NCBI GenBank assembly: GCA_022560025.1
Contig: JAFISE010000006.1
Span: 186,001-250,000, forward strand
Direction: 5' to 3'
Source of the DNA: Stagonosporopsis chrysanthemi
Lineage: Eukaryota > Ascomycota > Dothideomycetes > Pleosporales > Didymellaceae
DNA: 64,000 nucleotides
Shown in pieces: positions 1-11,594 of this stretch (position 1 is the stretch's first letter; each line of letters starts with the position of its first letter). The notes under the pieces were generated by a model that was not told the origin of the DNA, ran no database searches, and was given only the letters and a program-made list of their open reading frames with translations. Both the position numbers and the translations under genes were made by a program.

Positions 1-720
1 GCAGGATCGATGCGTCACTAGTCAATCATTTCACGTCACGAGTTCTTCTTGTCACCAGTGAAATCCGGCGATCAAACTACGCAACTGCTTAGTCGTCTAA
101 GCCTCAGAAAGGTGGTGTTTTTGGGTTCATGGCCGGCCTGATAGTCGTTTAGACTTGCCTTGTGTGGGTGACCGGCTTGATAAGCCTCACAGGATCGGGT
201 CACTTCGACAATGTAGGGCCTGCATTTGAACCTGCATAAGGCTTTAAGTGAAAGATCCGTGATCTGTGACACATCAAGTCACACGAGCCACTGAAACATA
301 CACGTTGGTGTGGAACATGATCCAAGAGACTTGTGGTGGCTTGCTGCTGCGGCGGCTTCAGGCATCCCACTAGGACTCACAGCCTCGCCAAGTAAACATG
401 ATCGCTATTCCGCCTTGTCAGATTTCATATGTTGGTCTCCAGAGATTCAAGGGCTATTTCCGAGCAAGTTCGTAGGAGACGAGTGTGGAAGATAACAGTA
501 TGGAGGAATGACAGCATTGAAGAGCTATCCAGAACCGACATAAGATCATGCCCATGATTGCCGGAAGGTAGACACGAAGTCGAATGAGACTTATGCGCGC
601 ACGTGTCTTGCATCCACTGCGCTCATGCAAGCAAGCATTCATGGCGACACCCTTACTAGCTGTGTCTTCTTGTCCTTGATCTGGAGAAGCTTCGCGCTCC
701 TTCCCTCTTCCCTCGCTTTC
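1..720. other. Intergenic, no gene recognised
   Basis: Only short, compositionally ordinary open frames occur on both strands. None has a recognisable domain, splice pattern or conserved motif. The right end lies directly downstream of the stop codon of the orphan gene on the minus strand, so part of it may be that gene's 3' UTR. Confidence 0.5.
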
Positions 721-2049
721 CTAATTCTTGGCCATCGAGGCCCAGCCAACTCTACTACTCATCTCATTCCCTCTACACTTATCTTCATCTGTGTGTGTGT
801 CACTACACCTCAATCCTGAACGCCTTCTTCTGCACCTCTTCAACCGCTCTTCATGACGCGTCCTCTTGCCGGGCACCCCATATTTCGAATGTAAACAATA
901 CTTTCCCTTCCAACCATCATTCACTGCCCCGAGATCAGCGATTTGTGCTTCAAATACTTTCCGCTGCCGATCCCCCTCAAGCTTGACTCTAAGGACAAGC
1001 TTACATCGCTCACTTGGGCTTGCTATATCATAAAGAAGCGCATCCTTGAAACGATCTTCAAGCTTTGAGGGTACCTTGATTCTGCGCTCTTGAAGCCAAT
1101 TGAAGAAAGTTCGCAGGCCGTCTTCGTCTTCTGTGTCTTCAATGTCTTCACTCTCGCTGCCCTCGTCATTTGCAAGGCCAGAAACAAGAACGCAGGTTTT
1201 TAGGGCAGAAAGATACAGCGGGTATATATCGTTTGCGCGCCAAATCTGCACTTCGTTCAGGGGGTTCATTATTCGCTGCCGATCATGGTGAAAGTCGACA
1301 AAGCCGTTGCGTGCGGGAACAAAACGGGGCACTACTCCAATGACAGGCGCAAATAGCTCCACGACAGCGTCCAGAATGTATCCCCTTTCGACTTGTCGAG
1401 CAGCTTCGATAAAGCGTGAAATCCCAGGTTCGTTTCCTCCGCAATTGCCTTTGTGTAGTGTAGCTGCGATCGCATCTCCGTGGAAGGGACGAAGCTTCAT
1501 TGCTTTGACTCGTGCTTTGAGGTCAGAGGGGTTGGGAGCGAATGCGGCATGGAAAGCCGCGACGTGCCCGAATAGTTGGATGATATCTGCTACCCCTCGA
1601 AGAAAGAAGCGTTTAGACCTGTGATGAGTGTGCAATCCAAGTTCCCTCCACGATTCGTCTTCTTTGCTCGCACACAATGGCTCGCGTGGCGATCCTGTGA
1701 TCCATAATCGCGAAGAGAGGGCTTGGCCCTGGAACCCGATAATGTTGGTATCTTCGCCGCGGAGTTCGCACCGATGTCCAAGTAGGTTTAGTATTGTGAA
1801 GGCGGCAAGAGTAGGTCGTTCGAGGATATTGAGGAGGAGTGCACGATAAGGCTGCAGTTTCTGGGTGGCTTGCTGGCTGGTTTCAGCTGCAAAAAAATCC
1901 AGCCAGTGTAGAAAGATCTGCTCGTGGTCTGCGCGAAGTTTTGGAAGACGTGGAAGGTCTTCTCGATGTGCAACCAGATATTTTGCATGTTCTCTCAGGC
2001 TGACGCAACGAAGATGCTCGGACCGAACATCTTCAGGTTTTCCGCCCAT
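721..2049 (-). CDS. Hypothetical protein, about 442 aa, orphan
   Basis: A single long open frame on the minus strand. The first ATG is at 2049. The frame stays open about 29 codons further upstream, but only a TTG is available there, so ATG 2049 is the chosen start unless an upstream exon exists. The N-terminal two thirds look like a folded helical protein with regular hydrophobic spacing. A short acidic stretch (ESEDIEDTEDEDG) follows, and the end is Arg/Lys-rich and low in complexity. I recognise no family and no catalytic motif. The basic C-terminal tail overlaps a GT-rich stretch and may be non-coding if an intron was missed. Coding status is supported mainly by length and composition. 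Confidence 0.5.
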   Translation of the reverse strand: MGGKPEDVRSEHLRCVSLREHAKYLVAHREDLPRLPKLRADHEQIFLHWLDFFAAETSQQATQKLQPYRALLLNILERPTLAAFTILNLLGHRCELRGEDTNIIGFQGQALSSRLWITGSPREPLCASKEDESWRELGLHTHHRSKRFFLRGVADIIQLFGHVAAFHAAFAPNPSDLKARVKAMKLRPFHGDAIAATLHKGNCGGNEPGISRFIEAARQVERGYILDAVVELFAPVIGVVPRFVPARNGFVDFHHDRQRIMNPLNEVQIWRANDIYPLYLSALKTCVLVSGLANDEGSESEDIEDTEDEDGLRTFFNWLQERRIKVPSKLEDRFKDALLYDIASPSERCKLVLRVKLEGDRQRKVFEAQIADLGAVNDGWKGKYCLHSKYGVPGKRTRHEERLKRCRRRRSGLRCSDTHTDEDKCRGNEMSSRVGWASMAKN

Positions 2050-2355
2050 CTCATTTGTAAAATCGATAATGTGACTGTGGTTATGAGGCGTGTTGTAGTA
2101 GGCTCGTGGTTCTGTCTTCGAGTATTGTAAATTCAAGTTGCAAATATTATATGAGCAGCTATCACGGGATGTTTCAATAATTCGTCGCGGTTAACACTGT
2201 CTCAACCATGGTCGAGAGAAAAGTTCAGGGTTCATATAAGCCGAGTCCTGAATCAGACCAGATGAGTTGAAAAATTGGGTATCAAATCGACCAACGCCGC
2301 AAATGCTACTCACATAACGCCCAAAGTGTATGCTCCACAGATATCCAGCCGATGC
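2050..2355. other. Intergenic between two minus-strand genes
   Basis: AT-richer spacer between the start of the orphan gene and the stop of the RPC31 gene, both on the minus strand. It must hold the orphan's promoter and the RPC31 3' end. No specific element recognised. Confidence 0.4.
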
Positions 2356-3289
2356 TCACTCGTACGTATTCTCATACGGATCGGCATCGTCAATGTCCTC
2401 GTCCTCTCCGTTATCGAAATATTGCTCCGCATTGTAATCATCGTCTGACTCTTCCGAGTCGCTCGAGGCAACAGACCACTTGTCATCCTCATCAATGGCG
2501 TCTGGCTTATCATCATCCTGCTCTGGATCATCATCCTCTTCCTCATCATCCTCTTCCTCAGCGCGCGCTTCTGCCTCGTTTGCCCGGCCTTCCTCAAACT
2601 TGATCATACGTTCAATCTGAGATACGACATTGACTTTGGTGACGCCAAGTGTTCTGCGCTTCTTTGAGGAATTTCCGTCCGCTCTCGTGCCGTCGAGTGT
2701 GGGCCGTAGTTCTGCGGGAAACAAATCTGTGACTAAATCATATGCATAAGCACAGCTTCCAAGTCACTCAGCTGTCCCGCAACTTACCATATGGTCGTTC
2801 GTCGAGTTTCGGCAGTCGTCTCCTGACTTTCAGGTACTTCGCTGAGTATGTTTGGTTGTCGGTGAATGGGTTGAACAGTGATGCTTCGGTCGGCGCAGGC
2901 TCGCTGGCCTTCCTCTTCAGGCCATTCTTCATTCCATCGTTAAGAATAGTATAGAAAGGTCCCCCGTGAATGCGATCACGCACTTGTAGGAAGTGCTGTA
3001 CTATCCTGGATTCGTCTGCGGTCGGTGGGGGCGCTTGTGGAGGAGGAGCTTCCTGTCATAGCCTTAGTCCTGGTCTGATTTAAAGCCTTGTGCATCACTA
3101 CGCAATGAAGCATCCAACAGTGTGCAAGGCATGGTGTCTGCCTACAGGAAAGCGCTCAGCAGGTCCCTTTTGAATCTCGAGGCCTGACAGATCCCAGTTC
3201 AGTTCGGTGCCGCCAATCGTTACTGTGCCAGATCGGGGGTTGAAGCCTCCGCGCGCACCACCGCGCCCTCCTCTCGCAGCTGGCGGCAT
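2356..3289 (-). CDS. RPC31: DNA-directed RNA polymerase III subunit Rpc31 (RPC7-like)
   Basis: Three exons: 3289-3146, 3052-2788 and 2726-2356, giving 259 aa. Introns are 93 and 61 nt with GT..AG ends, and the phases agree. The N-terminus is an RGG-like stretch (GGRGGARGGF) followed by a conserved segment. The middle has the RPYD..FPAELRPTLDG block that I associate with Rpc31/RPC7. The C-terminus is very acidic and ends in DYNAEQYFDNGEDED followed by DPYENTYE, typical of fungal Rpc31. Rpc31 belongs to the Rpc82-Rpc34-Rpc31 subcomplex, which is needed for initiation on tRNA and 5S genes in the nucleus. It is divergent from the Hsm3-like gene over about 0.6 kb. Identification rests on the acidic tail plus the conserved block. 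Confidence 0.85.
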
Positions 3290-3905
3290 CCTTGATCACA
3301 CGTGATCGCCTGGGCCTTCGCCGTTGCAGTGCGCTTCCCTCGGGTACCTCTGGCAAAGCTTGTGTGTGTCAGCCGTGTGTGTGTGTGTGTATGTGTTAGT
3401 TGTGAGTGCGACGTTGTGGTGAAGGCTTAAAGCCGAGTCAGAAATTATTTGATGATGCTGCAGCCAACGACTGCTCAAGTGGGGCACCCGTGCTGACCAA
3501 GGTCGCCGCCCTTCTGCTGCTACCACACACTGCGTCTGTCAAAGCACCAAAGCGCGACTTGTCTAACAAGATCTTTCAGACTATTCAGGAAACTGTTGAG
3601 ATTACTAAATCGAGAAGACGCTGTTACAGTCTTCTGCGAAGCACAACACCAGCTGTGCGACACCAGAACTACGTCAAGGTCGACAAACATCGACGGAATC
3701 CGCGACTTTCGCGCTGAACCTCACGTCAGTAGCTTTAGCCCACAAAGCCTGACGATTGCGCCACTTCGTGCATTGACACGCAGTCGCCTAAGCCGGAACT
3801 AAAACCTTCTCTACCAGGCACCCTGCCACAGCACACACCTAGTGATCAGCATCTTGCATCTTGAGCGATTGAGCCTTACTTCTGTAACGACAAGTTTTTG
3901 TCGTT
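3290..3905. promoter_or_regulatory. Divergent intergenic region RPC31 / Hsm3-like, with (GT)8
   Basis: 616 nt between two head-to-head start codons, so it must contain both promoters. A (GT)8 microsatellite lies at about 3375-3390, roughly 85 nt upstream of the RPC31 start. No TATA box or known binding site is assigned with confidence. Confidence 0.45.
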
Positions 3906-5862
3906 ATGGCGACTGCGTCTGCGGTACTGAATGACTTGTCGACACATCTGCAGACTGTAGAGAGCGACCCGACAACTCAGCTCAACGCAGAACTTTTGGA
4001 GCAGTGTGAATTGATCACGAGTACATCTGAATACCGCAGCAAAACCTGGAAAGATACACAGCCACTGTTTCTTCAGATTGCAGCGTTATTACCACAACTT
4101 CAACAAGACCCATCACCCCTTGTACACTTTATCGTCAAGCTTGCAACACCGTACCGATTCGAAGATATAAAGGATGTCGACTTTGAGATAGCGCTCGACC
4201 TGCAAGCGACGCCGTTCCACGCGCTGATCCTATCTTTGTTAGAGAAATCAGCAGCAAGTCATACCGACACACAAGCGCTTGCAAACCGACCTGGTGTGGT
4301 TGCCGCTATCGTTCGACTGTGGCTCTGCACGCAGGATACAGGCATTGCCACGCAAGCAGAGGACCTGCTCATCTCATTGCTAAGAGCTTCCAAGAACGAA
4401 CCGCTTTCCATAGGCGGTGAAGACACAGGACACACTCATGGCACTGGCCCGATGTGGCGGCGACTTTTCAAGGACCAAGATATTCGCTCCTTGTACTACT
4501 ATCACACTTCGCTCAAAACGCTGTCCTCCCCCCTTTCACCCTCGCTGAACAAGCGCGACAAGACAATAGCGCAAGCAAGATTGCTGTCATGGCTACCGCG
4601 AGTCGGTGCGTTGCACTGGGACACACTTGTCGCCCCCCACAGCATAGATGTGGAGCGCGAAGTTGGCTTGGACAATGATCAGGGTCTTTTACATTACGCC
4701 ACAGCGAAGATGGTGGACACGGGAGAGGACATGCTCATGTACATGACTCTCATTAACTTTTTTAGTGCACTCATCACCACCGTCAAGACAACTCCACATC
4801 TTACGTGAGTTCAACTTCAGATCCCATCAACTCACTATTGACGTTGGGTAGGCACTACGATTCCAGTCTCTCCCTTGACTTCCTTCAAGAACAAGGCATT
4901 CACAAGCAGCTTATCGAGTTCCATACTACAGATACCCCTGGTTTAGAACATTCGTTTCTCAGCAGCCGAACTGCACGGTACATTAGCGATTATGCATTCA
5001 ATTATCCGGAAAACTATGAGAGAAGCGCAGATATGCCAATGATACGGGACTATGTTCACCGGAACATACGCAAGTGTGAAGCAAGCGACCTCAATATTGT
5101 TGCTTCAATGCCACGGTCAACGCTCGTTCCTCGTCAAGCGTCGAGCTTCGCATGGGATGACTGTATCATCCTCGATATGCCCATCACTCGAACGAACCAA
5201 GACGCACTGAAGACACTGGCGACCATCTTTCACGGACCTCCTCAGGTATGATCTTCAAACGGATTTATAACACAGCAACTAACTGTATGCAGCAAGAGAT
5301 CACGTTCCCGCAGGTTGAGAAAATTGGCTCGGACTCAAAGCGCATGCAGACCGAGGCTGCATATGCTCGCCTTCTTACAGCGCTTTTCCTGAACAAAAAG
5401 CCGACCGCCTTCTCAGATATCATCAGTCACGCCGAGACAGTCGCAATGAAAGAAAACGCTCTCGCGGCTTTGGCTCTTCTACGCGCCCTCATCACTGCTT
5501 CTTGGTTTTCTGAATCAATTGAAGGTCTCAATGCAAATGATCCGACCTACGCACGTCTCAGCAATTTTCCAAAGACTGGACTTGACCTCATACTTGATCC
5601 TAGTATCAGTGGAGGCGTGCTTCCTGCGCTCCTCAAGCCAGCAACTTCATTCTCGAACTTAGTCGGCGGCCGAGGAGATGCTGAAAACGCGGCGCATCAG
5701 GTTGCGATGGCGAAATTTGATGTGCTGAAGGCGCTAGGAAGGAAGCTTGAAGAGACCGGTGGGCGGGAAGACGTTCTATCCATGGTAAAGAGAAGGGTCA
5801 ACGAAGGGCCTTGGGGTGTTGCAGGGGGCGTGGGAAGCAGGATCGGCACACTGGAAATGTGA
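3906..5862 (+). CDS. Hsm3-like / PSMD5-type proteasome assembly chaperone (putative)
   Basis: Three exons: 3906-4804, 4852-5245 and 5293-5862, giving 620 aa. Both introns are 47 nt, and the splice phases restore one frame. The protein is an all-helical repeat type. The segment from about residue 90 to 145 (LDLQATPFHALILSLLEK, then VVAAIVRLWLC) resembles what is annotated in filamentous fungi as the HSM3 N-terminal domain. Hsm3 (S5b/PSMD5 in animals) binds the C-termini of base ATPases and helps assemble the Rpt1-Rpt2-Rpt5-Rpn1 module. In yeast it was first linked to mismatch repair. The family call is from memory of motif similarity, so the role is inferred. Rpt5 itself lies 18 kb away in this window. 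An unrelated ARM/HEAT protein is the main alternative. Confidence 0.62.
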
Positions 5863-7193
5863 GCACGATGAAATCTTCGGGGCAACAAGGCGACGATGGT
5901 ATGCCTTACATGTGCAGGTAGCAAGAATAGCAGACGTACGGATTTCGCTGACCTGATCGTGATCATGTTAGCTCACCAATTTGTTTTATGCTTTCTAAAA
6001 GTGGAAACTATGCACATTTTTCTTCATTTTTGGGTTCTAGCTGCATGGCAACACGACCATCTGCTTGTCTCAACCGCGCCGTACATTTATGCTGCAGGGT
6101 CACTCATTCAGTAGCAAGAACATGAAGGCACCAGTCTAGGGCAACAGGCAAGGTAAACCACAACACATTTGTTTTACACGTTTGTGTCTTTTGCGTCCCT
6201 GCTAGAACACGCAAAGCTCCTTGATGAAGCTGACAATTTGGGAGTCACAGCCCGCAATGCAACAAAAAGTCCGACTCCGACTCCGAGACACGACTCCACC
6301 ACCCAAGACGTCTTCAAGCCTCATCACCTCCGTGACAGAAGCTTAGCCCACTTGTCCGCATCGCTTACCCACCTCCTACGGTTCCCCTACACGGCGACCA
6401 GGATACCATGCGGCTCTGAAACAGGCACAAGTTACAGTCTGTGATCCTTCCCGCGGTCTCCCAAATGTCTCAGCTGCTGGCACCGTGCTCATTCGAGTGC
6501 TGTTTGCTACCCAAAACGAATCTGAGATGCTCCATGTCATTGCAGTTGAGGCGCTCTTGGCACAGGTCATGTTGGGGAGTTGCGAGAGTGAGGATTACAG
6601 CCGCACCAGTGTGTCTGCGTGTGAGGCGCTGCCCGGGGGTTCCCGATCACACTTCGGGTTGTTCCGCGTCGGCAGAGGTAAAGCCACAAGGGCAACAGGT
6701 AATGTTCGCTGCAATTCTGCGGCGCGGCGGTGTGGCTGATCGTGAACGTCAGTTGAAGCTAATGAATTCTGAGTGGATTCGCCGTAAGCGCTCGCGGCGG
6801 TATTGGCATTTGGCGGCTCTGAGCTTACGCAGCGTGAATGCACTATTGATGCAGTTGCCGTCTCTTGATTACAATAATAGAAACACTAATGTGCCGTAAT
6901 TCTAAATCACATGGCGCACAGAAAACACGTGTTTGGTGGAAGATACGGGTATTTCATAAATTACGTGCTTCGAAAAATCAACAGTCCTGCTGTGAAAGAG
7001 TGATAATGATACTAGACGAGCGAAGCGCTCGCGAACATTACAGCGGAGTTGAAAGTGTCGGCAAACCAATGTGTTATGCAGCGCTACTACAAGCCGTCAC
7101 CGGGTACAAGAGGGGTAATCGAAGGTCCAAAATGCGTAGCATCCCAATGAGGACGCAAATGTCGTGTCGTGCGTTATGCTGGGTATCTCTAGT
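5863..7193. other. Intergenic, 1.3 kb, no gene recognised
   Basis: The region lies between the convergent ends of the Hsm3-like and NoxR genes. Open frames up to about 150 codons occur, but they are Arg/Cys/Ser-rich, lack conserved motifs and look like random frames. No tRNA, repeat array or transposon relic was seen. Confidence 0.5.
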
Positions 7194-8981
7194 CTATACT
7201 TCTCGAATCCAGACCTGGCAATATCAGTATGTGTCTTACAAGGCTAGAACATGGAAGCAAAACTTACCTCCATCTTCGGGGTCTCGCCAGTCCTCCTGGC
7301 ATTGTCCTTAGCCGAATCAATGGCCATTTCCAAGTCGTCTTGGTCGGCCATGGTGATCATGTCGCCATCATCCTTGATCTCCACCTTGAAGTTTTGTCTC
7401 ATGCCGAATTTCTCTCTGATCGATTGGGAGAACTCACGCATCGTCATGTCTACGGTAACGAAGACATAACGAGTGTCGTTGCCATGGACCTTGACTCGAA
7501 TCTTGCCAGCAACTCCGCGGGCACCACCGCTGCCTCCAGATCTCGTGGACCGAGCAGGTGAACGTCTTCGAGACTTGCTGTTTCGGGACATCATCTCGAA
7601 CTCAGCATCGTCCAGATCACTTCCATCATAGTCATCCTCGTCCTCCTCTTCGATGTATGCGGGCCGCCTCGATCCGCCTTGTCTCGAACCGCGACCATAT
7701 TGGCCGCGGCTGGAACGTGATTGGTATGAGTCGTAAATGTCGTCGTTATAGTCATCGATGATGTCCTCCTCAGAGCCGCGTCGACGAGGCTTGTCACGCG
7801 GCCTGTTGCGCATGGACTCGGACCGATTTGGCGGGGGTCTCTCAGATGCCGAGCGCTGCGTCGGCTGGCGACGTGGTTCATCGTTCCTCTGGTCAAACGC
7901 AGCTCTTCCAAGATTCAACGGCTGTGGCTTGGGCCCACCACCACGCACTGACTGTGCTCGGCTCATTGGTTCATTGCTGCTGCCCTTGGAGCCCCTGCCG
8001 TCACCCTCGGGAGGTGGTGTGGGTGGGAACATGTTGCGGTTCATTGGTGGTTCCGACTGTTGTCTCGCTCTGCTCTGAAGTTCCGGCTTGACAAGGTTAG
8101 TCGCCGCGAATGACAACTTCTCCTCAGGCCTGTCATCTGTTGCAGTGTTGCCCATTTTCTTGATCTCAGCTCCTGTAAATCCAGTGAAGGCATTATTGCG
8201 GTCCGAAGCGGCAACTAGCCGAGCCTTGCCCAGGTAGTCCTTTGTCTTCAAGTTCTTGACCTTGGCCTCATTGGGGCGGTAAACAATGCCAACGGGGATA
8301 GAGAATACGGTGTAACCCTAAGAAAGTCAGTTCAGCTGCGATAGCGAGCATTCATGTCAAAGTACCTCAGCCTCCTCCCTGATGGCCTCATCAATCACGT
8401 CGTGATCTGGAACGACCTTCTCTTTGGCTGCAAACGACAAATCTTGCAGACCGGCGTCTCGTTGCTGCAAGTAGATGTAGCAGAGACCCCGATTGAACAG
8501 AACCTCGCACGAGTATAGTTTGAACTTGAGGCCCAGTTGTTCGTAATCGATGTTGTTGTTACCGCGCAGGTACAAGAGCGTATCGTTGAAGTTAGCGAGA
8601 GCTTCCTCGAAATCGCCCATCAAGAAGTTCGAAACACCCTGCTGAAAGTATGCGACGGCGAGATACTGGTCCAGACGCACAGCGCGCTGGTAGCAGTCGA
8701 CCTGTTATTGTCAGCACATGCGTGCAGCTTGCGCAATGTCTTCGACTAACAGCCTTCTCATGTTCTCCAAGCGTCGCGTGAATTACGCCACAGTTGAACA
8801 GAATCTTGGATGTGTCGGAGATCGAATCAAACACTTTCAGTGACTCGTCGAACTCATTGTTGTCGTAGCTGGCGAGGGCTGCCACCCAGGTCTCGATTTC
8901 CTACCCCGCTTCGTTAGCAATTGACTTGGAAGGAGCGCTCAAGCAGCCCAGCAGGAAGGCGCTTACCTGCTTCAGAGACAT
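7194..8981 (-). CDS. noxR: NADPH oxidase regulator NoxR (p67phox homolog)
   Basis: Five exons: 8981-8967, 8900-8751, 8701-8366, 8317-7268 and 7214-7194, giving 523 aa. All phases agree. Residues about 6-165 form TPR repeats (for example SYDNNEFDESLKVFDSI and YFQQGVSNFLMGDFEEALAN), the p67phox-like Rac-binding module. A GYTVFSIPVGIVYRP activation-type segment follows, then a Pro/Arg/Ser-rich linker. A C-terminal PB1 domain from about residue 435 carries an acidic OPCA motif (KDDGDMITMADQDDLEMAI). The last exon has only six codons and gives the conserved ending KMEVWIREV. The first exon has five codons. NoxR activates NoxA/NoxB with RacA at membranes to make superoxide during hyphal fusion, sexual development and host interaction. 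It is restricted to filamentous fungi, which supports the taxonomic reading. Confidence 0.95.
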
Positions 8982-10572
8982 GACGAAGGTTTCTTTTCAG
9001 TGGTTACCCGGCAGTATGGTGTCGTCAAGCCTCAACGCGTTGCCTCTCCTACCACTCCACGGTCGAGGTGGGGTTGCGTTCCGGTCCTAGTGCGACTCGA
9101 TGACAGCGTCTTCTCTGCAGTTCACAAGTAGCCGCCCGGGCTGCCAGTGGTGCGCGACGACGGTATTGGGGCACGGTGAGTGTGCGCTTTCGGGTATTAT
9201 ACTCGAGGTAAGTTCGAGCTGAGCGGCGATGTCGTGGTGTCGCACGAGCAAGGCAAGCGCAAGTATTAAGGGACGTTCCGGACAGTTTGAGGGGAGAAGA
9301 GGAGGCTTGGAGGGCAGCACAGCAAGACACGCAGGGACACTGTGGGAATTTGGCGGGCGGCTGCAGGCTCACGTAGGTGGGGAGACCGATTCTGAGTCGC
9401 AGCACGTCTGGAGTCCTTCTTGGCCGGCTCGTCGTACGTCGCCCTGATTGGACCCCTGCACCGTGAACGCCGACATCCACGGGCGCGTAGTAGCCTCCCA
9501 AGACACTTAACACCAACCCTTTCGAGCATGACACCACCGCCATCTGATTTCTCGATAACTTAGCATTCCTCGGAACCGCTGCCTCGAGTTTCTAGGCCTC
9601 TACTCCGCCAGGTGACAACAGCACAGTGGCGCGGCAAACTTTCGGAGTTTACCCTCGTCGATGCGGACTTCAGCGCGTTTGAGGTCTGTAACATAGGCAT
9701 CCCTGCCACTGAGACAGCCACGTGACATGACGGTTTGCTGCCCACTGATCAAGGAAGTGTAGGTCGTCCGGCATGAACGCATGAAGTCCTGAGGTTGTCC
9801 AGAGTCCGTAGACGGTTTGAGCCTAGATTTCGAGGTGTCATCTCCACGGGACACGGCATTTCCAAGACCACTTCGTTATATGACAGAGCCGCACCCTTTC
9901 TTGGCAACTCCGTGATTCTTGTCCTGCCAAAGTCGTCACAACAATCAAGTCGTGGCAATCGTGGACTTTCACTAGCTTGACCTCGCTTGCGTGGCTGGAT
10001 GACATCAGATGCTTATCAAGGCCAATCATCATACGGCAACTCCTGTAACAGGATGATCATCTATGTACAGTTCCTTCTTTCAAATTGCATTTATTGGGCC
10101 AGCAGAAGTCTGGCTTTGTTATTTGCGACCAGCCACCATCTGCAGTCCAGGTGTTGTACATGATAACTTTACTTTTTCGCTCTTTCAATCGCCCTCGAGC
10201 ATGCATGTGGAACAACATCCGTTGCATGCTGTTTCTAAGCCTGTTATTATGTCCAACTCTGATCTATGCCGCACTTACGTCTGGTTCACTCGTTGACCAG
10301 AAAATCTGAAGGGGTATCCATGATGTTCCTTACTTCGATAAGGAGGTGGCTCTGTGCGTGATTGCCGCCTTGCGACCATGGCTAATGGCGTCTGTTGTAA
10401 GCTGTCTCTCCACTCTGAACCTGACCCGAAGTCCTCGACAGTCGGCCATGCGTCCTGATCTGGCGCTTTTCTCAGCCGGTCCACTCACTTGCTAGCTCAG
10501 CTGGTGCGCACTGCTCAGCGACTTCTTTCGGTTTATTGCTCGCTTCTGCTTCGCGAAGTCCTGTTTTGTCCG
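8982..10572. other. Intergenic upstream of noxR, 1.6 kb
   Basis: This region precedes the noxR start codon and ends at the decayed Mid2-like copy. Overlapping frames on both strands, up to about 160 codons, have no recognisable motif and are Arg/Ser/Pro-rich in the way of random GC-rich frames. The long spacer fits a developmentally regulated promoter, but no element can be named. Confidence 0.45.
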
Positions 10573-11391
10573 CTAGTCCAACGTGCTTTTTGCCCTCACC
10601 TGAGAGCTCGGCCTTATGTGTATGGATTGACATCGCCTTCTCCTGACACTTTGCTTCTCTTCACCCGCCTTGAACATGGTTGCAACAATCGCTGTTATCA
10701 CTCTTGCTGAAACTCCGACGGCTATGCCAATTTGTGCGTCTCGCGTCAAGCCGCTGGCTGTCCCATCGCTAACTACCGCAGAAGTGCGCTTAGACAGCAA
10801 CAACGTAGGCGTTGATGTAGCAGGAACCATTTTCCAGCGAACCATATCCGAAGCTTCCTATGCCACCTTCACGGTCGGGGCGAGCAAGTTCATGACGGAA
10901 CCAGAGAAAATCATATTGCGATTGTCTAGGACGGCTGAGCTGCAATGTGACCGACATATGGTGTTGGAAACCAGTGAGAACTGCCTGCAGTGTTTCAGTT
11001 TCCGTGCACTAGTCAAGCTGGCACGCGATGCATCAACGCTTGTGCTCACAAGAGTGTAATCTCCTCGACAAGTAGCTTGTGAATAGACGTAGTGGGTTTT
11101 GGACCGTGTAGTCCCAGCTACCAAAATTCCTGGTTGGCTAGTAGACGACAGGTCCATACGTGGCTGCGTTATATCCTGTGTTAATGTGCCCGTGTAGGAG
11201 CATGCTGCCGGAAAGTTTGGTGGAAAGCAGGCTGGGTTTCGTCCTCGGTAGACATCTAAAGAGACATAGGTCTCTGTGACATACCCTGCTGTAGCAGATG
11301 CATAGTGGTCGTGACCATCAGGTGCAGAAGCGTAGCTGTGTTCGAGGCACGACTTAGGAGAGGTAAATCTATTGTTAAGGTCAGAGTAATG
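10573..11391 (-). pseudogene. Decayed tandem paralog of the Mid2-like membrane protein gene
   Basis: Minus-strand reading in one frame gives a protein that parallels the neighbouring Mid2-like gene along its length. Matches include SPKSCLE (SPPRSCLE in the neighbour), YRGRNPACFP (YRGRDAACFP), YVYSQATC (YIYSPATC), LLAPTVKVA (LYAPTVMVA) and, past a stop, a juxtamembrane and transmembrane-like stretch (QIGIAVGVSARVITAIVATM). The frame is cut by TAG at 10860-10858, exactly where the neighbour has TGG. Stop codons (TAG TGA) also block it upstream at about 11397-11392. The neighbour's intron is absent here. The Cys pair CC of the neighbour is changed to HC. It looks non-functional. A shorter secreted product ending at the TAG is possible but lacks a start. 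Confidence 0.75.
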
Positions 11392-11594
11392 TCACTAAGC
11401 GAGTGACAACTTTATGTTGGGATCTCCATATTGAATGGAATCAAGGAGGGCGATGGCAAATGAAGAGTAAGGAATCGAACAGTTGAGGAGGTTGAGAGGA
11501 TGCAGTTATGTTGACCCCGCACGGTGTGCCATAGTACAAAGGGTGTACAAAATTGTTGCGCACTAATTGCTTTCGAATCTACGTCGGACTGGCG

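Noticed and set aside
10670..11059. 129-codon plus-strand open frame
   Set aside because: It is antisense to the decayed Mid2-like copy, whose minus-strand reading has clear similarity to the neighbouring gene.
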